Positions 8,012-14,451 of a stretch of DNA of 14,451 nt are shown piece after piece. How positions within the stretch are numbered: position 1 is the stretch's first letter; each line of letters opens with the position of its first letter. Both the position numbers and the translations under genes were made by a program. The notes under the pieces were generated by a model, which was not told where the DNA came from, searched no databases, and saw only the letters and a list, made by a program, of their open reading frames with translations. Origin of the DNA: Chloroflexota bacterium (GTDB taxonomy: Bacteria > Chloroflexota > Anaerolineae > 4572-78); assembly GCA_024278725.1 (NCBI GenBank), contig JAJRSQ010000129.1, positions 1 through 14,451 of the forward strand, read 5' to 3'.

Positions 8012-8943
8012 ATTGGGTTCTTGTTCCGCAACAAATCGCTACCGGCATATTGAATGGCGGCATCATTGCCCTCATTTCGCTGGGCGTTGTCCTTATCTTT
8101 AAATCATCTGAAATTTTCAACTTCGCGCATGGACATCTGTTGATGTTGGGCGCTTACGTCACCTGGTGGTTCGCGGGGGGAAATCAGGACGGCACGGAAG
8201 TCTTCAATCTGCCCCTGATTCCGGCATTCTTAATTGCGGTTCTGGTTGCCATTGTGGTAGGGTTGCTCATAGAACGCTTTGCTCTGCGCCCGATGACCGG
8301 ACAGCCGCTACTTTCTATTGTGCTGATGACGCTCGGGCTGGCGTTGTTCATCGAGGGGGTGGTGAGCCTTGTCTTTGGCGTGCAGCCATCGGCGGTTTTT
8401 CCCAGCCCCTTTTCGCCTAGCGCGGTCTTCCGCGTTCCCTTTCCCGGCGCGATGGGCGGTTTCATCATTTTGAAGAAAACCCTCGTCCTTTCTTTCGGCG
8501 CGGCGATGTTGGCATCCATTGCGTTTGCCCTCTTCTTCAATTTCACCAAAACGGGACTCGCCATGCGAGCCACATCGGAAGACCATGAATTAGCGCGGAG
8601 TGTTGGGCTGAACGTCCCCCGAATTTTCGGGCTGTCATGGGCGATTGCCGGGGTGATTGCCACCGTCGGCGGCATTCTTCTGGCGATGTTGACCGGCGCG
8701 AGCCTCAACCTTTCGACGGTGGTGCTGGTGGCATTCCCCGCGATTCTCTTGGGTGGACTCGATTCTTTTTTGGGCGCAATTGTCGGCGGTATCACGGTTG
8801 GATTGGTGCAAGCGTTGGTGCAGGCATCATCCAACATTGAAGTTCGCAACTCGGCAGAAATTGCCCCCTACGTGGTACTCCTCATCGTACTTGTCATCCG
8901 ACCCGAAGGACTCTTCGGACAAAAACGCATTGAAAGGATTTAA
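8008..8943 (+). CDS. livH: ABC transporter permease, LivH type
   Basis: This is a membrane-spanning half of the HAAT-family importer, pairing with the LivM-type subunit to form the translocation path. The 311 residues have the usual family length and about eight hydrophobic segments. The family's N-terminal pattern is visible in GILNGGIIALISLGVVLIFK, followed by FNFAHGHLLMLGAYV. The cytoplasmic coupling loop toward the ATPases is seen as MRATSEDHELARSVGLN with the adjoining GLSWAIAG. The protein ends PEGLFGQKRIERI, a typical LivH tail. The ATG overlaps the ligase stop by four bases (ATGA), and GGGGAGG (7991-7997) upstream serves as ribosome site, so ligase and permease are translationally linked. 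Identity as a family member is firm; the transported compound is unknown. Confidence 0.94.
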   Translation: MNWVLVPQQIATGILNGGIIALISLGVVLIFKSSEIFNFAHGHLLMLGAYVTWWFAGGNQDGTEVFNLPLIPAFLIAVLVAIVVGLLIERFALRPMTGQPLLSIVLMTLGLALFIEGVVSLVFGVQPSAVFPSPFSPSAVFRVPFPGAMGGFIILKKTLVLSFGAAMLASIAFALFFNFTKTGLAMRATSEDHELARSVGLNVPRIFGLSWAIAGVIATVGGILLAMLTGASLNLSTVVLVAFPAILLGGLDSFLGAIVGGITVGLVQALVQASSNIEVRNSAEIAPYVVLLIVLVIRPEGLFGQKRIERI

Positions 8944-8946
8944 TCC

Positions 8947-10014
8947 ATGGCTGTATTACGACCTTCGGGCGATTTTGATGTTAGCTACCGTCAGGATATG
9001 GCGCTGATACGGTATCCGTGGCATTGGGTGTTGATTCTGGCAACCATCTTGGTGGCAGCAACCGCGCCGCTGTGGGGAAACGCATACGTCGTTACAACCA
9101 TCAACCAAATAGCCTATACCGTAATTGCAGTTCAGGGGTTGAATATTCTCACCGGCTATACCGGGCAGATTTCTTTGGGGCAAGCCGCTTTTATGCTGGT
9201 GGGCGGGTATGCTTCCGCCTTGCTGGCAACCTATTGGGGCGCGCCCATTTGGCTTTCATTGCCGTTGGCGGCTTTAATCACGGGGCTGGTCGGCTTGATT
9301 TTCGGGTTGCCTTCTTTGCGGGTGAAGGGGTTTTATTTGGCGATGGCGACACTGGCGGCGCAGTTCATCATTCCGTGGCTGACCCGCCACACTTTCAAAG
9401 ATTATCTGGGGGGGTCTGATGGGCAAATCTCCGTCCCGATGCCGACATTGGGTCCAATCGTCTTTGATTCCGCCGAGAAATTTCTTTATCTCTCGCTGGT
9501 GGCGTTGCTCATCACCACCGTGATTGCCTTCAACATCAGTCGCACCCGATTGGGGCGTGCCTTCGTGGCAATTCGGGACAATGACCTTGCCGCCGAATTG
9601 CTGGGCGTCAACCTGTTGGGCTACAAATTGCGAGCCTTCTTCATCGCGGCGTTGTTCGCGGGGATTGCCGGAGCGCTTCGTGCCCACAGCGAGCGCAGTA
9701 TCGGCACGGAGTTGGGATACAACTTGAACGAATCGATTCTCTTTTTGGGGATGTTGATTATCGGCGGGCTGGGAACCAATCTGGGACCCTTTCTGGGGGG
9801 TGTTACGGTGATTATTCTGGATGACGTTGCCCTGCAATTCGGGCAGTTTGTGGCGGCGCTCTTCCCGGCATATTCATCGAATGTTTTGACCTCATTCCGC
9901 CCCATTTTCTTCGGTTTGGTATTGATGCTTTTCTTAATTTTTGAACCACGTGGATTAGCCTATCGCTGGACATTAATTAAAGCCGCTTGGCGTTTAAGAC
10001 CTTTTTCACGGTGA
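8947..10014 (+). CDS. livM: ABC transporter permease, LivM type
   Basis: This is the second membrane subunit of the importer. The 355-residue protein begins with a hydrophilic stretch of about 25 residues, then about eight to ten hydrophobic segments. Family signatures include GLNILTGYTGQISLGQAAF in the N-terminal third and the ATPase-contacting loop AIRDNDLAAELLGVN, followed by YKLRAFFIAALFAGIAGAL. The C terminus has the usual IFEPRGLAYRW. The ATG at 8947 lies three bases after the livH stop, with AAGGA inside the end of livH as ribosome site; an internal ATG at 8998 would remove only the polar leader, so the exact start is less sure. About 110 bases separate this gene from the binding-protein gene, the first real gap in the operon after the ligase. 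Confidence 0.94.
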   Translation: MAVLRPSGDFDVSYRQDMALIRYPWHWVLILATILVAATAPLWGNAYVVTTINQIAYTVIAVQGLNILTGYTGQISLGQAAFMLVGGYASALLATYWGAPIWLSLPLAALITGLVGLIFGLPSLRVKGFYLAMATLAAQFIIPWLTRHTFKDYLGGSDGQISVPMPTLGPIVFDSAEKFLYLSLVALLITTVIAFNISRTRLGRAFVAIRDNDLAAELLGVNLLGYKLRAFFIAALFAGIAGALRAHSERSIGTELGYNLNESILFLGMLIIGGLGTNLGPFLGGVTVIILDDVALQFGQFVAALFPAYSSNVLTSFRPIFFGLVLMLFLIFEPRGLAYRWTLIKAAWRLRPFSR

Positions 10015-10056
10015 GCGTTGGCGGGAAACTCAAGACGCCAATAATCGCCCGTCTGC

Positions 10057-10066
10057 AAAGGAGGTG
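10057..10066 (+). promoter_or_regulatory. Orphan Shine-Dalgarno-like AAAGGAGGTG without a reading frame
   Basis: A near-perfect anti-16S match lies 61 bases before the binding-protein start, but no ATG, GTG or TTG with a useful frame follows at proper distance. It may be a relic of an older gene start, a ribosome standby site, or chance. Confidence 0.2.
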
Positions 10067-10126
10067 CATATTTTAAAAACTGTTTGAACGGAAACCTATC
10101 AACCCTTTATTTTAGGAGGAGTTTAG

Positions 10127-11665
10127 ATGAAGAAAGCTATTAGTATGCTGGTTTTGATGTCGTTGCTGTTGGGGATGGTCTCCGCTTCATTTGCACAGCA
10201 AAACGACGTAACGTGTGAGTCGGAAGTTGTGGTGCAGGTGAATGATTGGCTGTCGAAGATTGCGGATAAATTCTATGGCGATCCGCTCGCTTTTCCGGCA
10301 ATTGCTGCGGCAACCAATGCCAAAGCCGCCGCCGATGACAGCTTTGCGACCATTGAAAATGTGAACATCATCGAACCGGGCTGGAAACTTTGTGTGCCCG
10401 GCGCGGCAGATGCACAAACCTTGCTGGATAGCAGTGCCGCCGGGGTGTTGACCCAAAGCGCCGACATCAGCTGTGATTCCAGCAATGTCGGCAAGAAAAT
10501 CGTGCTCTATCAACAAGCGGGCATCACCGGTCCCTTAGCCGCAATCACCGGACCCGGCTTGATTAACGGTACGCAGGACGCCATAAAAGCCATCAATGAT
10601 GCCGGCGGCATCTGCGGTGCAACCGTTGAAGTTGTTTTCAACGACACCGCTTATGTCGCAGAGCAGGAATTGGCAGTGTACGAAGTTTCCCGCAATTCCG
10701 ACCCGCGTCCCTTCGTGATTTTAACCTACGGCAGTGGCGCAACGGTTGTTTTGAAAGACCGTGTGAATGAAGACAAGATTGTCAATATTGCCTCCGGTCT
10801 GAATGGTCCCGCAGTGTACAATCCCCCCAATGGCTACACCATTTTAACCGCACCCATTTACTCCGACCAGTTCTCCGGCTTCATAAAATGGGCAAAAGAC
10901 AATTGGGCGTCCATCAAACCGGAAGGCGCTGGTGATGAAATTGTGGTTGGGGTTATTGGCTGGGATAATGCGTTTGGAACCGGCGCAACGACCGATGAAG
11001 CATTGGCTTACGCGGAAAGCATCGGCGTAACCGTGCTGCCGTTGGAAGTGGTTGCCCTTTCGCCGACTGCAGACCCCACCGGACCGATTCAAAACTTGGT
11101 TGCTCAGGGCGCAAACGTCATTTACAACCAATCGCTCGCTTTCACCCCGGCGACGGTCATCGCCACCACTCGCGCCCTCGGACTTTGGGACCAAGTGGTG
11201 ATGGGCGGCGTGAACTGGAGTATGGACAATTCCATGCTCGGTTCTTTAGGGGAAAATGCGGCACTGGCAGAGGGTTATTATGGCGTCTTCCCCTATCTGT
11301 ACTGGGATGACACCGACCAGCCCGCTGTTCGTGCGGCGCAGGCGGCATTTGATGCCGGCGGCTATCCTCCTGCCGACCACGGCGTTGGGTATCTGCTCAG
11401 TTACGCCTCGGTGGACGCGATTCGCCAAGCCGCCATCCACGCCATCAACCGCGACGGTTTCGACAATTTAAGCGGTGAAACGTTCCTGAGCGCGATGGAA
11501 GATTTAGGCATTGTCAGCGCCGGTGGACTGTTTGAGTTCAACGTCAAAGACGGCAACCGCGCCCCCTCAAGAACCCAAATTCGTCAGGTGCAGTTGAACG
11601 ATGCCGGTGTTCCCACCTTCGTCGCTGTGACGGATTGGTTCGACCTGCCGGACACGCGCCCCTAG
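10127..11665 (+). CDS. Secreted solute-binding protein of the HAAT importer with an N-terminal LysM module
   Basis: This extracytoplasmic receptor binds the substrate and delivers it to the LivHM permease. The 512-residue protein starts with a signal peptide (KK, hydrophobic core to about residue 20, predicted cut after SASFA, residue 23) that has no lipobox cysteine. Residues 32-91 read as a LysM domain: VVVQVNDWLSKIADKFYGD, then the asparagine-rich turn (ATN), and IIEPGWKLCVP at the end; C30 and C89 flank it and could pair. From about residue 115 on is the type 1 periplasmic-binding fold seen in LivJ-like proteins (LYQQAGITGPLAAITGPGL and later repeats). The usual LivJ-like protein is about 370-400 residues, so the extra length is explained by LysM and linker. 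AGGAGGAG at 10114-10121 is a strong ribosome site. The LysM module probably tethers it to peptidoglycan in place of a lipid anchor; this is inference. Confidence 0.9.
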   Translation: MKKAISMLVLMSLLLGMVSASFAQQNDVTCESEVVVQVNDWLSKIADKFYGDPLAFPAIAAATNAKAAADDSFATIENVNIIEPGWKLCVPGAADAQTLLDSSAAGVLTQSADISCDSSNVGKKIVLYQQAGITGPLAAITGPGLINGTQDAIKAINDAGGICGATVEVVFNDTAYVAEQELAVYEVSRNSDPRPFVILTYGSGATVVLKDRVNEDKIVNIASGLNGPAVYNPPNGYTILTAPIYSDQFSGFIKWAKDNWASIKPEGAGDEIVVGVIGWDNAFGTGATTDEALAYAESIGVTVLPLEVVALSPTADPTGPIQNLVAQGANVIYNQSLAFTPATVIATTRALGLWDQVVMGGVNWSMDNSMLGSLGENAALAEGYYGVFPYLYWDDTDQPAVRAAQAAFDAGGYPPADHGVGYLLSYASVDAIRQAAIHAINRDGFDNLSGETFLSAMEDLGIVSAGGLFEFNVKDGNRAPSRTQIRQVQLNDAGVPTFVAVTDWFDLPDTRP

Positions 11666-11712
11666 TTTAGCGTGCGTCAATATTTTTTGTAAATCGGTTA
11701 TGTAACAGTGCA

Positions 11713-11753
11713 GGGATTAGGAGGCTGAAAGCCGGTCTCCTAATCCCGCTTTT
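11713..11753 (+). terminator. Strong hairpin between the binding-protein gene and livF; likely partial terminator or mRNA stabiliser
   Basis: GGGATTAGGAG (11713-11723) pairs perfectly with CTCCTAATCCC (11737-11747), an 11-bp stem, with a smaller GGC/GCC pairing possible in the loop. A short TTTT (11750-11753) follows. The T run is short for a full terminator, so partial termination or protection of the upstream mRNA 3' end is more likely. Either would raise binding-protein levels over the livF ATPase. The left arm also contains AGGAGG, which would be masked in the folded RNA. Confidence 0.6.
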
Positions 11754-11780
11754 CAAAGACTTTATTCGGGTATTACACTT

Positions 11781-12578
11781 ATGCTCACCATCAACAATAT
11801 TGAAGTAATCTATAACGATGTGATTCTTGTTTTGCGCGGTGTATCCATCAAAGTGGGCGAAGGTCAGATTGTGGCGTTGCTCGGCGCGAATGGCGCAGGA
11901 AAAACGACAACTCTCAAAGCGATTTCCGGTCTTTTGCACGCGGAAGAGGGAAAAGTGACGCGGGGGAGCATTGATTTTGAGAATGAACAAATCGACAAAT
12001 TAACCCCTGACCAAATTGTGGCGCGGGGCATTGTGCAGGTTTTGGAGGGGCGTCGTCTTTTTCGGCATTTGAGCGTGGAAGAAAATCTACTGACCGGGGC
12101 GTTGACGCGTAAAGACCGCAACGCAATCATCAACCGGGATTTGGAGCAGATTTACCATTATTTCCCCATTCTAAAAACGTTGCGCAAGCGAACGAGCGGC
12201 TATCTCTCCGGTGGTGAGCAGCAAATGCTGGTGATTGGGCGCGGGTTGATGTCCCGCCCGCGTTTGATGATGTTGGATGAGCCGTCCATTGGGCTGGCGC
12301 CGATGCTGGTGCAGGAGATTTTTGAAATAATCCGGAAAATCAATCAAGAGACCGGACTTCCGATTCTGCTGGTTGAACAGAACGCGCGCATCGCACTGGA
12401 TGTGGCACATTATGCCTACGTGATGGAGACGGGGCGAGTGGTGCTTGATGGCACGCCGGCGCAACTGGCGCAAAATGAGGACATCAAAGAGTTTTATTTG
12501 GGGATGACTCAAGTTGGTGAGCGCAAAAGCTATCGGGATGTGAAACACTACAAACGCCGCAAACGGTGGTTAGGATAG
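11781..12578 (+). CDS. livF: ABC transporter ATP-binding protein, LivF type
   Basis: This is the second ATPase of the importer. The 265-residue protein shows Walker A GANGAGKT (35-42), the region VQVLEGRRLF typical of LivF, signature LSGGEQQ (142-148), Walker B LMMLDEP (D166, E167) and VEQN, where glutamine Q200 stands at the switch-histidine position, as is normal in LivF. Compared with plain leucine LivF (about 235 residues) it has a basic C-terminal extension of about 20 residues, KSYRDVKHYKRRKRWLG. I associate that tail with Liv-like systems next to acyl-CoA ligases, from memory only. The ATG at 11781 has only a weak ribosome site (TCGGG), so translation may be modest. Its stop (12576-12578) overlaps the end of the convergent recN gene by nine bases. 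Confidence 0.93.
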   Translation: MLTINNIEVIYNDVILVLRGVSIKVGEGQIVALLGANGAGKTTTLKAISGLLHAEEGKVTRGSIDFENEQIDKLTPDQIVARGIVQVLEGRRLFRHLSVEENLLTGALTRKDRNAIINRDLEQIYHYFPILKTLRKRTSGYLSGGEQQMLVIGRGLMSRPRLMMLDEPSIGLAPMLVQEIFEIIRKINQETGLPILLVEQNARIALDVAHYAYVMETGRVVLDGTPAQLAQNEDIKEFYLGMTQVGERKSYRDVKHYKRRKRWLG

Positions 12579-14294
12579 TTTTGCTTCCGCCAGCATTTCC
12601 CGCGCGGATTGGCGGGTGGTGTCGGAGAGTGTGCCGAGCATTTGCGCGAGTTCATCCACCCGCGGTTCCCCGCTGAGCGGCGCAATCCGGGTGGCGGTGC
12701 GTCCGGCGATGATGGTTTTTTGCACGTGATAGTGGGTGTCGCCAAAGGCGGCAATTTGCGGCAGATGGGTGATGCACAACACTTGGTGGTCGGTGCTGTG
12801 CGCCAACGCCCACAGTTTTCTGCCCACCACGCCGCCGATGCGCCCGCCAATCCCCTGGTCAATCTCATCGAAAATCAGGGTGGGGGTGTCATCTGCGCGG
12901 GCGAGCACGGTTTTGAGGGCGAGCATCAAGCGGCTGGTTTCGCCGCCGGAAGCGATTTTCACCATCGGCTTGAGCGGTTCGCCGGGGTTGGGGGCAATCA
13001 GAAATTCAATGCGGTCGATGCCGGTTTCGTCGCAGACAACGGTTTCATCGCCCACAAAAACGCCGTCATCCGCCGGTGTCCGTTCCAGACTGACAAAAAA
13101 TTGCGTCCGCTCCATGCCGAGCGCCTGCAACTCCGCTTCAACGCCTCGCGCCAGTTCATCCCCTGCCGTTCGCCGCGCCGCCGAAAGTTCCGCCGCCAGC
13201 GTCCCCAGTTCGCGCCGCAGGGCGAGTTCTTCCGCCTGCAACGCCTCAATCCGTTCCTCGGAGTGGGAAATGGAATCCAGTTCTGCCTGCGCCTGCTCCC
13301 CAAACGCCACAATCTCCGCGATGCTGTCGCCATATTTCCGTTTGAGGTGGTAGATCAACCCCAGACGTTCTTCCACTTCCTGCAACCGTTCCGGGCTGAA
13401 TTCAATTGCTTCGGCATAGGTTTGCAATTGCCCCGCCAAATCTTCCAACTGATATACAATTGATTCCGCCAGTTCCGAGATTTCCTGCGTGCTGTCATCA
13501 ATGCGCAATAACGCCGAGAGGTCGCGCGAGACCTGCCCCAGCAAATCGGCGGCGGTGGGCTGCTCGTCACCCCCTTCCACCAGCAGACGATACGCTTCGC
13601 CCGCCAGTTGGTTCAGCTTTTCAGCGTTGGCGAGGCGGGTGCGTTCTGTGTTGAGGGCGTCTTCTTCGTCCGGTTGGAGGTTGGCGGCGTGAATTTCATC
13701 AACCTGAAAGGTGAGCTGGTCGATTCTGCGGGCGATTTGCTGGGCATCTTGGGTGAGCCGGTGCAATTCGCGCCGCACGGATTGCAATTGACGGAATTTT
13801 TCGGCGACGGCTTGCCGCCGGGCGCGCAGCCCGCCGAACCGGTCGAGAAATGCGCCGTGCATTTTGGGGCGGAGGAGGCTCAAATGCTCGTGCTGTCCGT
13901 GAATGTCCACCAGCGGCGCGGCGATTTCCGCCAGCAGCCCCGCATTGACGGTGCGCCCGTTCACGCGCGAAAAGGTTCGACCGGCGGCGCGAATTTCCCG
14001 CCCCAGCACCAGCACCTCCGGCGCATCATTTTCCAGCCCTTCCCGTTCCAGAATGGGGACAATCTGCTTTTGCAGTGCGGCGCTCAACAGGAATTGCCCT
14101 TCCACAAATGCCGATTTTGCTTCCGCGCGGACAACATCACTGCTGGCGCGCCCACCCAGCAGCAGGCTCACCGCATCAATGATGATGGATTTTCCCGCGC
14201 CCGTTTCGCCGGTCAGCACGTTGAAGCCGGGGGTGAGGGTGAGCCGGAGCTCGTCTATGATGGCAAAATTTTTGATGGTCAGTTCTGTGAGCAG
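12570..14294 (-). CDS. recN: DNA repair protein RecN
   Basis: RecN is an SMC-like ATPase that helps repair double-strand breaks in the cytoplasm. With the start proposed here it is 574 residues, normal for the family. It has Walker A GETGAGKS (G29-S36), a long central coiled-coil-like region rich in Glu, Gln, Leu and Arg, the ABC signature SGGE (S449-E452), Walker B LIFDEIDQG (D476, E477) and the switch region ITHLPQIAAFGD. No ATG, GTG or TTG precedes the GTG at 14219, which would begin inside the nucleotide-binding strand and delete conserved residues. In frame, CTG at 14294 gives (M)LTELTIKNFAIIDEL, which aligns residue for residue with Escherichia coli RecN (MLAQLTISNFAIV) up to the Walker A glycine. 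I therefore place the start at CTG. An error in the sequence upstream is an alternative. No clear ribosome site is present; it lies 33 bases after the upstream gene. Confidence 0.93.
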   Translation of the reverse strand: MLTELTIKNFAIIDELRLTLTPGFNVLTGETGAGKSIIIDAVSLLLGGRASSDVVRAEAKSAFVEGQFLLSAALQKQIVPILEREGLENDAPEVLVLGREIRAAGRTFSRVNGRTVNAGLLAEIAAPLVDIHGQHEHLSLLRPKMHGAFLDRFGGLRARRQAVAEKFRQLQSVRRELHRLTQDAQQIARRIDQLTFQVDEIHAANLQPDEEDALNTERTRLANAEKLNQLAGEAYRLLVEGGDEQPTAADLLGQVSRDLSALLRIDDSTQEISELAESIVYQLEDLAGQLQTYAEAIEFSPERLQEVEERLGLIYHLKRKYGDSIAEIVAFGEQAQAELDSISHSEERIEALQAEELALRRELGTLAAELSAARRTAGDELARGVEAELQALGMERTQFFVSLERTPADDGVFVGDETVVCDETGIDRIEFLIAPNPGEPLKPMVKIASGGETSRLMLALKTVLARADDTPTLIFDEIDQGIGGRIGGVVGRKLWALAHSTDHQVLCITHLPQIAAFGDTHYHVQKTIIAGRTATRIAPLSGEPRVDELAQMLGTLSDTTRQSAREMLAEAKLS

Positions 14295-14302
14295 AGTTTT
14301 AC

Positions 14303-14323
14303 GAGTGACAAGTGATGAGTGAG
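14303..14323. repeat. Imperfect 7-bp tandem repeat, three units (GAGTGAC AAGTGAT GAGTGAG)
   Basis: Three consecutive RAGTGAN units occupy the gap between the upstream gene and the recN start codon. A short repeat at this point may have displaced the normal start codon and ribosome site. Three units is few, so chance is possible. Confidence 0.4.
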
Positions 14324-14327
14324 GCTG

Positions 14328-14451
14328 TTATCTCAGCCGCGCCATGATAGTTCCCGTTCCCAGAAAGAGCAGAATGCCGGGCACAATGAGTCCGAAGAAG
14401 TTGCCGGCCAGCAGCATCAATATCAGAAACGGGGCGACCCCCAGCACCAGC
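14328..14451 (-). CDS. C-terminal end of a small hydrophobic membrane protein, 5' end outside window
   Basis: The last 40 residues and a TAA (14330-14328) of a minus-strand gene are visible. The sequence is almost wholly hydrophobic: LVLGVAPFLILMLL, a short GNFFG turn, then IVPGILLFLGTGTIMA and a basic end ARLR. This fits one or two membrane helices finishing with positive residues on the cytoplasmic side. No family can be assigned from so short a piece. It is co-directional with recN and ends 33 bases before its start, so the two may be co-transcribed. Confidence 0.55.
   Translation of the reverse strand, partial: LVLGVAPFLILMLLAGNFFGLIVPGILLFLGTGTIMARLR

Noticed and set aside
10018..10041. 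Inverted repeat TTGGCG/CGCCAA after livM as a terminator
   Set aside because: The stem is only six bases with a 12-base loop and no T run follows.
10084..10111. Possible promoter TTGAAC ... TTTATT before the binding-protein gene
   Set aside because: Both boxes match poorly, and the start site would fall on the ribosome-binding site.
12609..14315. Long plus-strand frames opposite recN
   Set aside because: They mirror the recN coding strand, show no recognisable domains, and have the composition expected of antisense shadows in a GC-rich gene.

Overview
The window looks like a chromosomal segment from a free-living bacterium. The best guess is a Chloroflexota member (Anaerolineae-like), because a Liv-type transporter is combined with a secreted, non-lipidated solute-binding protein that carries a LysM cell-wall module. 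That placement is an inference from gene style, not from a marker gene. There are no rRNA, tRNA, CRISPR or insertion-sequence features that I can see.

Left block, minus strand, 1-4761: a type III restriction-modification operon read right to left as mod (adenine methyltransferase), a 144-residue protein of unknown function, then res (helicase-nuclease). The res gene runs off the left edge just after the first aspartate of its nuclease motif. The three genes are packed tightly (4-base overlap, then a 1-base gap) and all frames are open over the visible part, so the system looks functional. A good sigma70-type promoter for it lies at 4854-4882.

Middle, 4762-5256: a divergent intergenic region. 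A near-consensus promoter (4911-4939) fires rightwards. It is followed by a short palindrome and a structured leader of about 310 nt before the first transporter gene. The leader contains an 80-codon cysteine-rich reading frame whose stop overlaps the next start codon.

Right-hand operon, plus strand, 5257-12578: livG-type ATPase, long-chain-type acyl-CoA synthetase, livH-type permease, livM-type permease, LysM-bearing solute-binding protein, livF-type ATPase. This is a complete branched-chain-amino-acid-family (HAAT) ABC importer with a CoA ligase gene embedded in it. The layout suggests uptake of a carboxylic acid (fatty, branched or aromatic) followed by CoA activation, rather than plain leucine uptake. 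A strong hairpin between the binding-protein gene and livF probably sets unequal expression.

Right end, minus strand, 12570-14451: recN (DNA repair), whose stop overlaps the livF stop region convergently. Only a CTG codon fits its conserved N terminus. Upstream is the C-terminal tail of a small hydrophobic membrane protein cut by the window edge. A 7-bp repeat lies in the short gap before recN.

The most interesting items are the uncharacterised gene inside the type III operon, the LysM-fused binding protein, the ligase-in-transporter arrangement with its long structured leader, and the non-canonical start of recN.
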